The notes beneath the pieces were generated by a model that saw only the letters and a program-made list of their open reading frames with translations, was not told where the DNA came from and did not search any database. A DNA stretch of 7,580 nucleotides from positions 1 to 7,580 of the forward strand of contig PWQB01000578.1 of the NCBI GenBank assembly GCA_003556955.1, in the 5' to 3' direction. Below are positions 1 to 5,309 of this stretch, piece after piece. The stretch is from Nostocaceae cyanobacterium CSSed10_463m. GTDB taxonomy: Bacteria > Cyanobacteriota > Cyanobacteriia > Cyanobacteriales > Nostocaceae. Made by a program: the position numbers and the translations under genes. Every line of letters begins with the position of its first letter. Position 1 is the stretch's first letter.

Positions 1-1
1 A

Positions 2-91
2 AATCTCAGTGTTTTGGTATATGGGCCAGACAAACAGTTAATTTTGACTACTCAGTATGATAGGGCGACTAATCAAATTCAGTATAGCTAA
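2..91 (+). CDS. C-terminal end of an unrecognised protein (partial)
   Basis: An open frame enters from the left edge and stops with TAA at 89-91, giving 29 residues that begin NLSVLVYGPDKQL and end NQIQYS. I do not recognise a family; the piece is too short. It is called a gene tail because it is the longest frame entering from the edge, its composition is protein-like (alternating hydrophobic and polar residues), and it ends only 27 bases before a gene with a good ribosome binding site on the same strand. That spacing suggests the two are co-transcribed. The other two forward frames stop earlier, at about 40 and 60. Confidence 0.5.
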   Translation, partial: NLSVLVYGPDKQLILTTQYDRATNQIQYS

Positions 92-103
92 TTTGATTCC
101 ATA

Positions 104-110
104 AAAGGAG
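104..110 (+). promoter_or_regulatory. Ribosome binding site deciding a GTG start
   Basis: AAAGGAG lies 8 bases before the GTG at 119. This supports GTG rather than a later ATG as the start of the 168-residue protein. Confidence 0.7.
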
Positions 111-118
111 TAAGTAAA

Positions 119-625
119 GTGACAAGTAGCGAAGAGTATAGACGGCAAATCATGAGAGATTTGTCTGAGGGTAATAATGTAGAATCTCTGGATGATGTTT
201 CCTACGACAACTTTGATGATTTTGCTCAGAGAACAACACCTGATCAACGTCGTCAGTTATTTGGCAAATCTGCAAGTCCTGAACGGATACCTGCTAGCCA
301 AATGGAGCCAGAATTACAAAAAGCGATCGCGCAAATCAAACCTAATGAACGGGATGATGTAGCCAAAGGCTTTTTCAAAGAATTTAAATCCAGAGGTTTA
401 GACGACAAACGCCTAGAACAACAATTAAATCTTTCCACTCGCAACCCTAACCGCATGAGTGCTGACGATGTGAGTAAACTTGCATCTTTCGCTTATCACA
501 ATCACCCTGATATTTTCCGTGAGGTGTTAGCGGAACAACCAGCAATTATGAAGTTTCTCAGCAATCCCGTTGTCGCCGGTTTGATTGGTATTGCGGCGGC
601 TAAGTGGTTGGGTAGTCGCAAGTAG
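119..625 (+). CDS. Conserved-type hypothetical protein with C-terminal hydrophobic segment
   Basis: A 168-residue protein of unknown function starting at GTG. Residues 1-60 are acidic and polar (SEEYRRQ, ESLDDVSYDNFDDF). Residues 62-140 look helical and charged, with an MEPELQKAIAQIKPNERDDV stretch and a second helical block around MSADDVSKLASFAYHNHPDIF. Residues 146-164 (from FLSNPVVAGLIGIAAAKWLG) form a small-residue-rich hydrophobic segment that ends in basic SRK. This could be a single membrane anchor or an amphipathic tail with the bulk in the cytoplasm. There is no signal peptide. Its ribosome binding site and close spacing to the upstream gene tail suggest an operon. A HIP1 site at 323-330 lies inside the frame, as expected for a resident cyanobacterial gene. 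The general look recalls small cyanobacterial proteins with a Gly/Ala-rich tail, but I cannot name a family. Confidence 0.8.
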   Translation: MTSSEEYRRQIMRDLSEGNNVESLDDVSYDNFDDFAQRTTPDQRRQLFGKSASPERIPASQMEPELQKAIAQIKPNERDDVAKGFFKEFKSRGLDDKRLEQQLNLSTRNPNRMSADDVSKLASFAYHNHPDIFREVLAEQPAIMKFLSNPVVAGLIGIAAAKWLGSRK

Positions 626-683
626 CGGTAGCCAGATTTGACATAATTTGTGGGAGGGGCATAATTAGCCGACATATTTCCCC

Positions 684-704
684 ACTCAGCATTCAGCACT
701 CGGT
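684..704 (+). repeat. Degenerate heptamer repeat (three units)
   Basis: ACTCAGC, ATTCAGC and ACTCGGT follow head to tail. This is a decayed version of the ACTCAGC array that resumes at 769, on the other side of an inverted repeat. Tandem heptamers of this kind are known in heterocyst-forming cyanobacteria. Confidence 0.75.
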
Positions 705-708
705 GTTT

Positions 709-762
709 GGGCGGGTTTACTCAGGATTTCAACAAACCACAGATTGATTCTTGAACCCGCCC
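709..762. repeat. GC-rich inverted repeat between heptamer arrays
   Basis: GGGCGGGTT at 709-717 is exactly complementary to AACCCGCCC at 754-762, with 36 bases between the arms. Heptamers flank it on both sides, so it looks like a small repeat inserted into, or grown within, the array. It lies between the converging 119-625 and rpe genes and could help end transcription, but no T-tract follows either arm, so it is not called a terminator. Confidence 0.7.
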
Positions 763-768
763 CTACCC

Positions 769-835
769 ACTCAGCACTCAGCACTCAGCACTTTCTTAAC
801 TCAGCACTCAGCACTCAGCACTCAGCACTTTCTTA
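769..835 (+). repeat. ACTCAGC tandem heptamer array with ACTTTCTTA spacers
   Basis: Three perfect ACTCAGC units (769-789) are followed by ACTTTCTTA (790-798), then four perfect units (799-826) and a second ACTTTCTTA (827-835). The whole block is therefore itself duplicated with a different unit number. Its last three bases, TTA, are the complement of the rpe TAA stop codon, so the array reaches the end of the coding region. Such arrays are thought to change length by slippage. Confidence 0.9.
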
Positions 836-1540
836 TACTTTTGCCAATTCTGGTGCAGGACGCTTACTGTTACGAATAGATGAAACAGCTTCAGCGTAAT
901 CTGGGGCTTTAAACACAGCTGAACCAGCGACAATTGCATTAGCGCCAGCTTCTAAAACTTGCCAAGTATTATTGGCCTTGAGTCCCCCATCCACTTCAAT
1001 CCAGGGATCTAAACCACGCTCGTCACACATTTGGCGCAATTGGCGAATTTTTGGCAATACACCGGGGATAAAGCTTTGACCACCAAAACCGGGGTTAACG
1101 CTCATAATCAGTACTAAATCGCACAAGTCGAGAACGTGTTCAATCAGAGATAAAGGAGTACCGGGGTTAAGCACAACACCAGCCTTTTTCCCTAGTTCTT
1201 TGATTTGTCCCAATGTCCGGTGCAGGTGAGGTGAAGCATTATGCTCGCAATGTACAGAGATAATGTCAGCACCTGCTTTAGCAAAATCTTCTACATACTT
1301 TTCTGGTTCCACAATCATTAAGTGGACATCCAATGGTTTGGTTGTCACTGGGCGGATCGCCTCCACAACCAGAGGACCGATTGTAATGTTAGGTACGAAG
1401 CGACCATCCATTACGTCAACATGAATCCAATCTGCTCCGGCGGCATCAACAGCCCGAATTTCGTCACCCAAGCGACTAAAATCGGCTGATAAAATAGATG
1501 GAGAGATCACAATGGGCTTTTGAGATGGTGTTTGGGTCAT
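833..1540 (-). CDS. rpe: Ribulose-phosphate 3-epimerase
   Basis: This enzyme interconverts D-ribulose 5-phosphate and D-xylulose 5-phosphate in the Calvin cycle and pentose phosphate pathway, in the cytoplasm. The 235-residue protein has the usual family length and the motifs of this metal-dependent TIM barrel in order: PSILSADF (14-21); [15 protein letters not shown] (37-51), with metal ligand His40 and catalytic Asp42; DVHLMI (71-76), with His73; HCEH (97-100); NPGTP (125-129); [12 protein letters not shown] (146-157), a phosphate and substrate loop; EVDGG (182-186), with Asp183; and AGSAVF (205-210). All catalytic and metal residues are present. The ATG at 1540 has no clear ribosome binding site, which is common in cyanobacteria. 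The stop codon falls in the ACTCAGC repeat block. The tnpB transposon lies about 137 bases upstream on the same strand, so read-through from it into rpe is possible. Confidence 0.97.
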   Translation of the reverse strand: MTQTPSQKPIVISPSILSADFSRLGDEIRAVDAAGADWIHVDVMDGRFVPNITIGPLVVEAIRPVTTKPLDVHLMIVEPEKYVEDFAKAGADIISVHCEHNASPHLHRTLGQIKELGKKAGVVLNPGTPLSLIEHVLDLCDLVLIMSVNPGFGGQSFIPGVLPKIRQLRQMCDERGLDPWIEVDGGLKANNTWQVLEAGANAIVAGSAVFKAPDYAEAVSSIRNSKRPAPELAKV

Positions 1541-1575
1541 GGTTAATGGGTTTTAAAGCGTTCTCGTCTGTAAGC

Positions 1576-1584
1576 ATTGTAACA
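1576..1584 (-). promoter_or_regulatory. Possible extended -10 promoter of rpe
   Basis: Read on the minus strand, TGTTACAAT gives a -10 box TACAAT with the TG of an extended -10 element. It lies 35 bases before the rpe ATG and predicts a leader of about 29 bases. No convincing -35 box is seen. The site is on the rpe side of the transposon right end. Confidence 0.35.
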
Positions 1585-1660
1585 AAATCTTGAACAAATG
1601 CTGATAACTTTGATCCCACCCTGTTGAGACTACAAAATAAATACTCCTGTACAGGGAAGC

Positions 1661-1850
1661 GAAAAAAATTATCTTGTTGACACTCTCCTGGCTAAAGCCA
1701 CGGAGATTCTACTTTCACCCTAGCTACTTGCTCAACCAGGGTTTCCCCAAGTAGAGTAGAGGTTGCTAGTCCAGTAGCGTTACTTTGGGATTGCCCATCC
1801 CTAGCTTTTGCAAGATTCAAAATGTTTTTTGCAGCGTTCACGTCTCTTTG
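1661..1850 (-). ncRNA. Predicted omega (guide) RNA of tnpB, 5' end approximate
   Basis: TnpB nucleases of IS200/IS605 elements use an RNA made from the 3' part of tnpB plus the right end; the guide is read from flanking DNA just past the element. Here the minus-strand right end finishes ...GAGTGTCAA at 1677, so the predicted 16-base guide is CAAGATAATTTTTTTC (1676 down to 1661). The hairpin at 1684-1706 would be part of the scaffold. The 5' limit is a guess based on family practice, not a visible signal. Confidence 0.4.
1677..1709 (-). repeat. Transposon right end: guide, hairpin and cleavage site
   Basis: TCTCC (1684-1688) pairs with GGAGA (1702-1706), and TGGCT (1689-1693) pairs with AGCCA (1696-1700). 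The loop is AA and one base (1701) bulges out. The tnpB stop codon (1694-1692) lies inside this hairpin. GAAT touches the hairpin foot on the 5' side of the minus strand, and TCAA follows on the 3' side after a short linker. Confidence 0.8.
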
Positions 1851-2897
1851 AAGCTCACAACCACAGCTACATTTATGGGTACGAGTAGAGAGAGACTTTT
1901 TAACTATTGTGCCACAATCACTACATTTTTGAGATGTCATTCTAGGATTGATGGCAACAGCTTTAGTGTTGAATTTGACTGCAAAATATTCTAACCAACG
2001 ACGAAACAAACTCCAGCTAACATCATTAATTGATTTCGCCAGACAGTGATTTTTCATCATGTTATTAACACTTAAATTTTCATAAACTACTAAGGCGTTA
2101 GCCTTGCATACGTTACGCGCTATTCTCTTAGCGTGTTCATTCCGTTGTCTACTTACTTTTAAGTGTTTTCGAGCGTATCTTTGTCTAGCCTTTCGTCGTT
2201 GATTTTTACCTTTCTCCTTTTTGTAAATTTGACGTTGAGCGTGTTTAATATATTTTTCGGCTTTTCTCAAAAACCTGGGATTTGGTTCATGCTGTCCATG
2301 AGAATCAGAGTAGAAAAACTCTAAACCCACGTCTAAACCTACTTCACCATCAGCATTCCTTAACTCACTTAATGGTTTAGTTTTAATAGCAAATTGGCAG
2401 TAATACCCATCGGCTTTTTTGATTAACCTCACCCGTTTTATTGACTTGTCTGGATAGGTGTGAATATCCCATTTCCCAAGCAACTTGACTTCACCAATCT
2501 CTTTTTTGTCAGTAAACTTAATCCGTCTTTTGGTAGGATGTAGTGACCAACCAGAAGTCTTATATTCAGCCGAACGGTTATCTTTCTGAAAGCGGGGATA
2601 TCCCTTTTTACCTGGTTTTTTAGCCCGGCAATTACTGTAAAACCTCTCAATAGCTAACCATGCTCTTTCTGTTGCCGATTGGCAAGCCATTGAATTTAAT
2701 TCTTCTACAAACTTAAACTCTTGACGTAGTGCTGTTGAGTAATTATTAAGAGCCACCCTATTAATGTTGGCTGATCTTGGTGTATCCATCCAATATCTAA
2801 TAGCTTTATTTCTGATGAACTGTGTAGTTCTAATAGCTTCATTTATAGCTTGATACTGTAATTTAGTCCCTTTGATTTTGTACTCTAACACCAGCAC
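1692..2897 (-). CDS. tnpB: TnpB RNA-guided endonuclease (IS200/IS605 family)
   Basis: TnpB is an RNA-guided DNA nuclease, ancestor-like to Cas12, that cuts the vacated donor site and so favours retention of its transposon. The 401-residue length is normal. Residues 1-90 form the helical N-terminal domain (EAIRTTQFIRNKAIRYWMD); 90-130 are basic and likely bind nucleic acid. The RuvC-like catalytic triad is complete: Asp189 in GLDVG, Glu273 in VYENL, and Asp352 in QRDVNAAKNIL. The zinc finger between the last two has CSDC (325-328) and CSCGC (343-347). Residues 210-262 are a Lys/Arg-rich helical stretch. No frameshift or internal stop is present, so the protein may be active. GTG is chosen as start because a near-perfect Shine-Dalgarno sequence precedes it. 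The stop codon lies within the right-end hairpin. No tnpA partner is nearby. Confidence 0.95.
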   Translation of the reverse strand: MLVLEYKIKGTKLQYQAINEAIRTTQFIRNKAIRYWMDTPRSANINRVALNNYSTALRQEFKFVEELNSMACQSATERAWLAIERFYSNCRAKKPGKKGYPRFQKDNRSAEYKTSGWSLHPTKRRIKFTDKKEIGEVKLLGKWDIHTYPDKSIKRVRLIKKADGYYCQFAIKTKPLSELRNADGEVGLDVGLEFFYSDSHGQHEPNPRFLRKAEKYIKHAQRQIYKKEKGKNQRRKARQRYARKHLKVSRQRNEHAKRIARNVCKANALVVYENLSVNNMMKNHCLAKSINDVSWSLFRRWLEYFAVKFNTKAVAINPRMTSQKCSDCGTIVKKSLSTRTHKCSCGCELQRDVNAAKNILNLAKARDGQSQSNATGLATSTLLGETLVEQVARVKVESPWL

Positions 2898-2903
2898 TAC
2901 TTA

Positions 2904-2914
2904 ATCACCTCCTT
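2904..2914 (-). promoter_or_regulatory. Very strong Shine-Dalgarno site of tnpB
   Basis: On the minus strand AAGGAGGTGAT is complementary to 11 consecutive bases of the usual 3' end of bacterial 16S rRNA. AAGGAGG ends 10 bases before the GTG start. Resident genes here (rpe, tmk, protease) show no such site, which sets the element apart. Confidence 0.8.
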
Positions 2915-2940
2915 GTTTTTCTGAAACTTATATATATGTT

Positions 2941-2969
2941 AATATATTTATGGGTTGATTGTCATACAA
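2941..2969 (-). promoter_or_regulatory. Likely tnpB promoter
   Basis: On the minus strand a -35-like TTGTAT (2969-2964) and a -10 TATATT (2946-2941) are separated by exactly 17 bases. Transcription would start near 2934 and give a leader of about 37 bases carrying the Shine-Dalgarno site. The -10 box is good and the -35 box is poor. Confidence 0.45.
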
Positions 2970-2970
2970 T

Positions 2971-3090
2971 ATGAAAACAAAAAGATTAAATGTCAGGCTA
3001 ACTGATCTTTTTTGCATTGTTTTGACGACTGGATTGATTATTTATCAGAACCTAAAAAAGCAAGTATCATTGAGGGCTAAAGCCCTTTAA
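2971..3090 (+). pseudogene. Broken ribbon-helix-helix (CopG/Arc-like) protein remnant
   Basis: An ATG at 2971 opens a 39-codon frame ending at 3090. Its first 12 residues, MKTKRLNVRLTD, have the typical N-terminal beta strand of a ribbon-helix-helix DNA-binding protein; the rest of that frame does not look natural. From 3024, one reading frame over, DDWIDYLSEPKKASIIEG then stop (3078-3080) looks like helix 1 and the start of helix 2 of the same fold. One missing base (or two extra) in the T-rich stretch 3007-3023 would join them. The joined product would still be short, and it stops inside the left-end hairpin. It lies divergent from tnpB, where IS608 carries tnpA, but it is not a TnpA: no HUH or Tyr motif is visible. 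Antitoxins and autorepressors use this fold; no function can be assigned here. Confidence 0.45.
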
Positions 3091-3121
3091 GTGGTTTTCA
3101 TCCACGGTCTAAAGCAAGTAA
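3073..3121 (-). repeat. Transposon left end: hairpin, guide and cleavage site
   Basis: AGGGCT (3073-3078) pairs with AGCCCT (3081-3086) around an AA loop; the core is identical to that of the right end. On the minus strand AAAG (3088-3085) lies at the 5' side of the hairpin and TTAC (3121-3118) is the predicted cleavage site. The 29-base linker between them contains a small hairpin, GTGG (3091-3094) with CCAC (3102-3105), which would bring TTAC closer. The exact outer limit is inferred. Confidence 0.6.
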
Positions 3122-3144
3122 TACGCAACTGAGTTGCTGTTACT
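3117..3144. repeat. Imperfect hairpin at the left flank of the transposon
   Basis: AGTAA (3117-3121) pairs with TTACT (3140-3144), and GCAAC (3125-3129) pairs with GTTGC (3133-3137) around a TGA loop. The predicted left cleavage site TTAC lies in its outer arm. It may be a pre-existing folded target, or belong to the element if the true end lies further out near 3155. Confidence 0.5.
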
Positions 3145-3168
3145 CCGGGGTTTTCAACCTACCATTTT

Positions 3169-3174
3169 TATAAA
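3169..3174 (+). promoter_or_regulatory. Possible -10 box of the protease gene
   Basis: TATAAA stands about 46 bases before the ATG at 3221 in otherwise non-coding AT-rich DNA. No -35 box is found at normal spacing, so this is only a candidate. The rest of 3145-3220 shows nothing else that I can assign. Confidence 0.2.
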
Positions 3175-3220
3175 CAATAACTAAATCACAACTAATTACT
3201 CACAACTCAACAATGGGCAA

Positions 3221-4825
3221 ATGGGCAAAAAACTAAGCTGGATAGTTTGGGGGTTGAGTGCTTCTTGTTTAAGTTTACCTGTATGGGCTTCAGCTTTACG
3301 GAGTCCTCTTGGCACTCATGGCATTAATGCTTTGAAATTACACCAACCTCCTTATAATTTGCTAGGACGCAAAATTGCTATTGGTCAGGTGGAAATCGGT
3401 CGTCCGGGAATGTTTGGTTGGGATAAGGCTGTATCTCGAAATCGTGCTATATCCTTAGCTGGTGTATTTATGCGCGATGGACCAGCTAAATCTAATACTG
3501 CTGTTGACTCCCACGCCTACAATGTTGCTGGTGTCATGGTTAGTCGAGATAAAGCTTTCCCCGGAGTTGCTCCCCAGGCGCGATTGTATTCCTCTGCGGT
3601 GGGTTCTACAAAAAATATGGGACAGCCAGAGGAGTGTTTGACGACACAACACTTAGCCTTACAAAATGGTAATGATGTTCGTGCGATTAACTTTAGCTTT
3701 GGTGAACCTCTCAGCCGTGATCCACGTCCGAATCCTGTTTTAGACGGTAATGCTTTGCTCACTTTATGTCTTGATTGGTCTAGTCGCGTTCATGATGTTT
3801 TATATGCGATCGCGGGTAACCAAGGCAAAGGTGGTATTCCTATTCCTACAGATAATTATAACGGACTCAACGTGGCTTTTTCATCCCCCAGAGGAGGTAT
3901 TTTTAATAAAGTTGATGTTTCCAACCTAGCGGCTACTAAACAAGGAGCTACAGCGCGGTTAGCTGGTAGGGAGTTTAATATTGATGGTCGTCGTTCTATT
4001 GGTTTGGTAGCACCGGGAAGTAATATTCCCATGCTCAATCCAGATGGTAAGTTGAATAAAGTCACAGGGACAAGTTTTGCTGCACCTAAAGTTACAGCTA
4101 CTGTGGCTTTGTTGCAAGAGTTTGGAGACCGACAATTACAGCAACAACAACGCAATTGGAGTGTTGATGCTCGCCGTCATCAAGTGATGAAGGCTGTATT
4201 GTTAAACTCGGCTGACAAGCTGCAAGATAGTGGTGATGGCTGGCGCTTGGGAATGACTCGGACACTGATTGATAAACAAAATCAAAACTGGCTGAAGTCA
4301 GATGCTTATCAAAATCCCCAAATTCCTTTGGATGCTCAAATGGGAACGGGTCATTTACATACTTATCGAGCTTATCAGCAATTTAGCTCTGGTCAATGGC
4401 GAGCATCTACTACAGTCCCAGATATTGGTTGGGATTATGGCACGGTGAATGTAGGATATACGGTTGACTATGCTTTAGCTAAACCTTTAAAACAAGGAAG
4501 TTATGCGAGTATTACTCTGAATTGGAATCGCTTAGTTGAACTAAATGATACTAATAAAAATCATCAATATGACGTGGGTGAAACTTTTAGCGATCGCGGT
4601 TTGAATAACCTCGATTTATACTTAATTAACACAGATGCTCAAAATTCAGATGCTGGTGTAGCTTGTGCCTCATTCAGTGAGATTGACAGTGTAGAGCATA
4701 TTTTCTGCCCCGTTCCGGCTACTGGTAATTATAAAATCCGTGTCCAGTTTCGTGAACAAGTCAACGAAGCCACTCAGCCTTATGGTTTAGCTTGGTGGAC
4801 TGTGACCAAATCTGGTTCAAATTAA
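3221..4825 (+). CDS. Exported subtilisin-like (S8) serine protease, atypical Asp motif
   Basis: A 534-residue protein with a signal peptide: basic MGKK, a hydrophobic core to about residue 20, and VWASA giving cleavage near 23-25. It is likely periplasmic or secreted. Recognisable S8 landmarks are SHAYNVAGV (97-105), where His98 fits the catalytic His of HGTHVAG although the other motif residues differ; AIAGNQG (196-202), with oxyanion-hole Asn200; and GTSFAAP (283-289), with nucleophile Ser285. The usual catalytic Asp motif (VIDTG) is replaced by KIAIGQVEIGRPG (51-63), so Glu58, Gln56 or the downstream Asp68 would have to serve. Residues about 400-534 form a beta-rich tail containing DTNKNHQYDVGE (443-454), which resembles a DxNxN calcium loop. 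It may be a specialised or inactive member. ATG 3221 is the first in-frame start after the stop at 3182; there is no ribosome binding site. Substrate unknown. Confidence 0.85.
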   Translation: MGKKLSWIVWGLSASCLSLPVWASALRSPLGTHGINALKLHQPPYNLLGRKIAIGQVEIGRPGMFGWDKAVSRNRAISLAGVFMRDGPAKSNTAVDSHAYNVAGVMVSRDKAFPGVAPQARLYSSAVGSTKNMGQPEECLTTQHLALQNGNDVRAINFSFGEPLSRDPRPNPVLDGNALLTLCLDWSSRVHDVLYAIAGNQGKGGIPIPTDNYNGLNVAFSSPRGGIFNKVDVSNLAATKQGATARLAGREFNIDGRRSIGLVAPGSNIPMLNPDGKLNKVTGTSFAAPKVTATVALLQEFGDRQLQQQQRNWSVDARRHQVMKAVLLNSADKLQDSGDGWRLGMTRTLIDKQNQNWLKSDAYQNPQIPLDAQMGTGHLHTYRAYQQFSSGQWRASTTVPDIGWDYGTVNVGYTVDYALAKPLKQGSYASITLNWNRLVELNDTNKNHQYDVGETFSDRGLNNLDLYLINTDAQNSDAGVACASFSEIDSVEHIFCPVPATGNYKIRVQFREQVNEATQPYGLAWWTVTKSGSN

Positions 4826-4978
4826 GCTCATTTCTAAATCCCATTTGGATCGGATGCGGTGATTTGTGCCTACAGTGTCGCTCTGATACAACGAGGGTAG
4901 GGTTTTAATCACTACTAAGCATAGTGCATTATTTATAACTCAAGTTAGTTCATAAACTGTCACGAATAAAATGTTCGA

Positions 4979-5172
4979 TTTTATCCTAGAGGAGCTACTA
5001 TTAATATAGTGCAAGGAGTGCTACCACTTCACACCCTGTTTGGTACAAGTAATTCTGGCAATGCTTCTCATCAAAGACTCTTGCCGTTTTCCAATGTGGC
5101 ATCAAACAAGTGAACTGGTATATGCTTTTACAAAAAAGTACTTGAGTCAACCCAGTTCTCAAGTACTTTTTT
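4979..5172 (+). ncRNA. Candidate small RNA ending at a strong terminator
   Basis: The interval 4826-5309 has no convincing gene, yet it holds a perfect terminator at 5130-5174, about 300 bases past the protease stop. A transcript could start near 4979 from a -10-like TAAAAT (4967-4972; -35 poor) or slightly later. Possible stems before the terminator: GC-t-ACTAT with ATAGT-GC (4994-5012), TACCA with TGGTA (5022-5026 and 5041-5045) presenting the loop CTTCACACCCTGTT, and GGCAA with TTGCC (5057-5061 and 5081-5085). The C-rich loop recalls the single-stranded CCUCACAC-type motif of cyanobacterial Yfr1, but the match is not exact and I do not claim it. It could instead be a long 3' UTR of the protease. 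I see nothing definite in 4826-4966. Confidence 0.4.
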
Positions 5173-5174
5173 GT
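5130..5174 (+). terminator. Bidirectional Rho-independent terminator, 17-bp perfect stem
   Basis: Arms 5130-5146 and 5158-5174 are exactly complementary over 17 bases, with an 11-base loop (5147-5157). The inner stem is GTACTTGAG with CTCAAGTAC. The outer part pairs six A with six T, so a T-run follows the stem on either strand. It separates the protease and candidate small RNA from the tmk gene. Confidence 0.88.
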
Positions 5175-5259
5175 GTATAAAAACAGAAATAAAATCTTTA
5201 TTTGTGGTATATAGATAGCTTTGGTGTGCAGTGTTTCAACGCAAACTAAAAATTTCACT

Positions 5260-5284
5260 ATCCTCACCCTTAAAGGGTGAGGAT
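5260..5284. repeat. 25-bp near-perfect palindrome upstream of tmk
   Basis: ATCCTCACCCTT (5260-5271) pairs with AAGGGTGAGGAT (5273-5284) around a single central base. It ends 25 bases before the tmk ATG. There is no T-tract, so a terminator role is unlikely. In the plus orientation it is followed by TGCTCAA, which resembles the hairpin-then-TCAA layout of the transposon right end at 1677, so it may be a solitary transposon end. The palindrome also creates the spurious upstream GTG (5277) in frame with tmk. Confidence 0.7.
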
Positions 5285-5309
5285 TGCTCAAACCAAAAAA
5301 CAAGTATCT

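Larger units (their letters stand above)
1677..3117 (-). mobile_element. IS200/IS605-group, IS608-like transposon with tnpB only
   Basis: The element of about 1.44 kb is defined by its ends as read on the tnpB strand. Right end: GAAT (1709-1706), an imperfect hairpin with core GGCTTTAGCC, then GTG and TCAA (1680-1677). Left end: predicted cleavage tetranucleotide TTAC (3121-3118, just outside), a 29-base linker, AAAG (3088-3085) and a hairpin with the same GGCTTTAGCC core. In IS608 the cleavage sites are TTAC and TCAA, and the guide tetranucleotides beside the hairpins are AAAG and GAAT, so all four agree. There are no terminal inverted repeats and no target duplication, as expected of this single-strand mechanism. 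No TnpA transposase is encoded, so movement would need one supplied elsewhere. It has no HIP1 site in 1.4 kb. The right boundary is firmer than the left. Confidence 0.75.

Noticed and set aside
44..72. A promoter for the 168-residue protein (TTGACT at 44-49)
   Set aside because: No acceptable -10 box lies at 17 bases, and the region is probably coding for the upstream protein.
684..835. A CRISPR array
   Set aside because: The units are 7 bases long and head to tail without unique spacers.
2971..3090. A TnpA transposase gene divergent from tnpB
   Set aside because: The frame is far too short and has no HUH or catalytic Tyr motif. It resembles a ribbon-helix-helix protein instead.
3213..3236. 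A 7-codon upstream frame (MGKWAKN) overlapping the protease start, made by a duplicated ATGGGCAA
   Set aside because: It is only eight bases upstream and out of frame, with no ribosome binding site. The direct repeat may be chance, though it could lower translation of the protease.
3856..4155. A 99-codon minus-strand frame inside the protease gene
   Set aside because: It is a shadow of the protease reading frame, which has clear family motifs on the plus strand.
5061..5180. A 39-codon open frame beginning MLLIKDSCRFPMW in the region before tmk
   Set aside because: It has no ribosome binding site and runs through the whole 17-bp terminator stem, so its last third is fixed by the inverted repeat. 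It is probably chance.
5277..5309. An 11-residue N-terminal extension of thymidylate kinase from GTG
   Set aside because: The GTG lies inside the 25-bp palindrome and the family begins at the MSGKLIVFEG strand; ATG 5310 fits the usual length.
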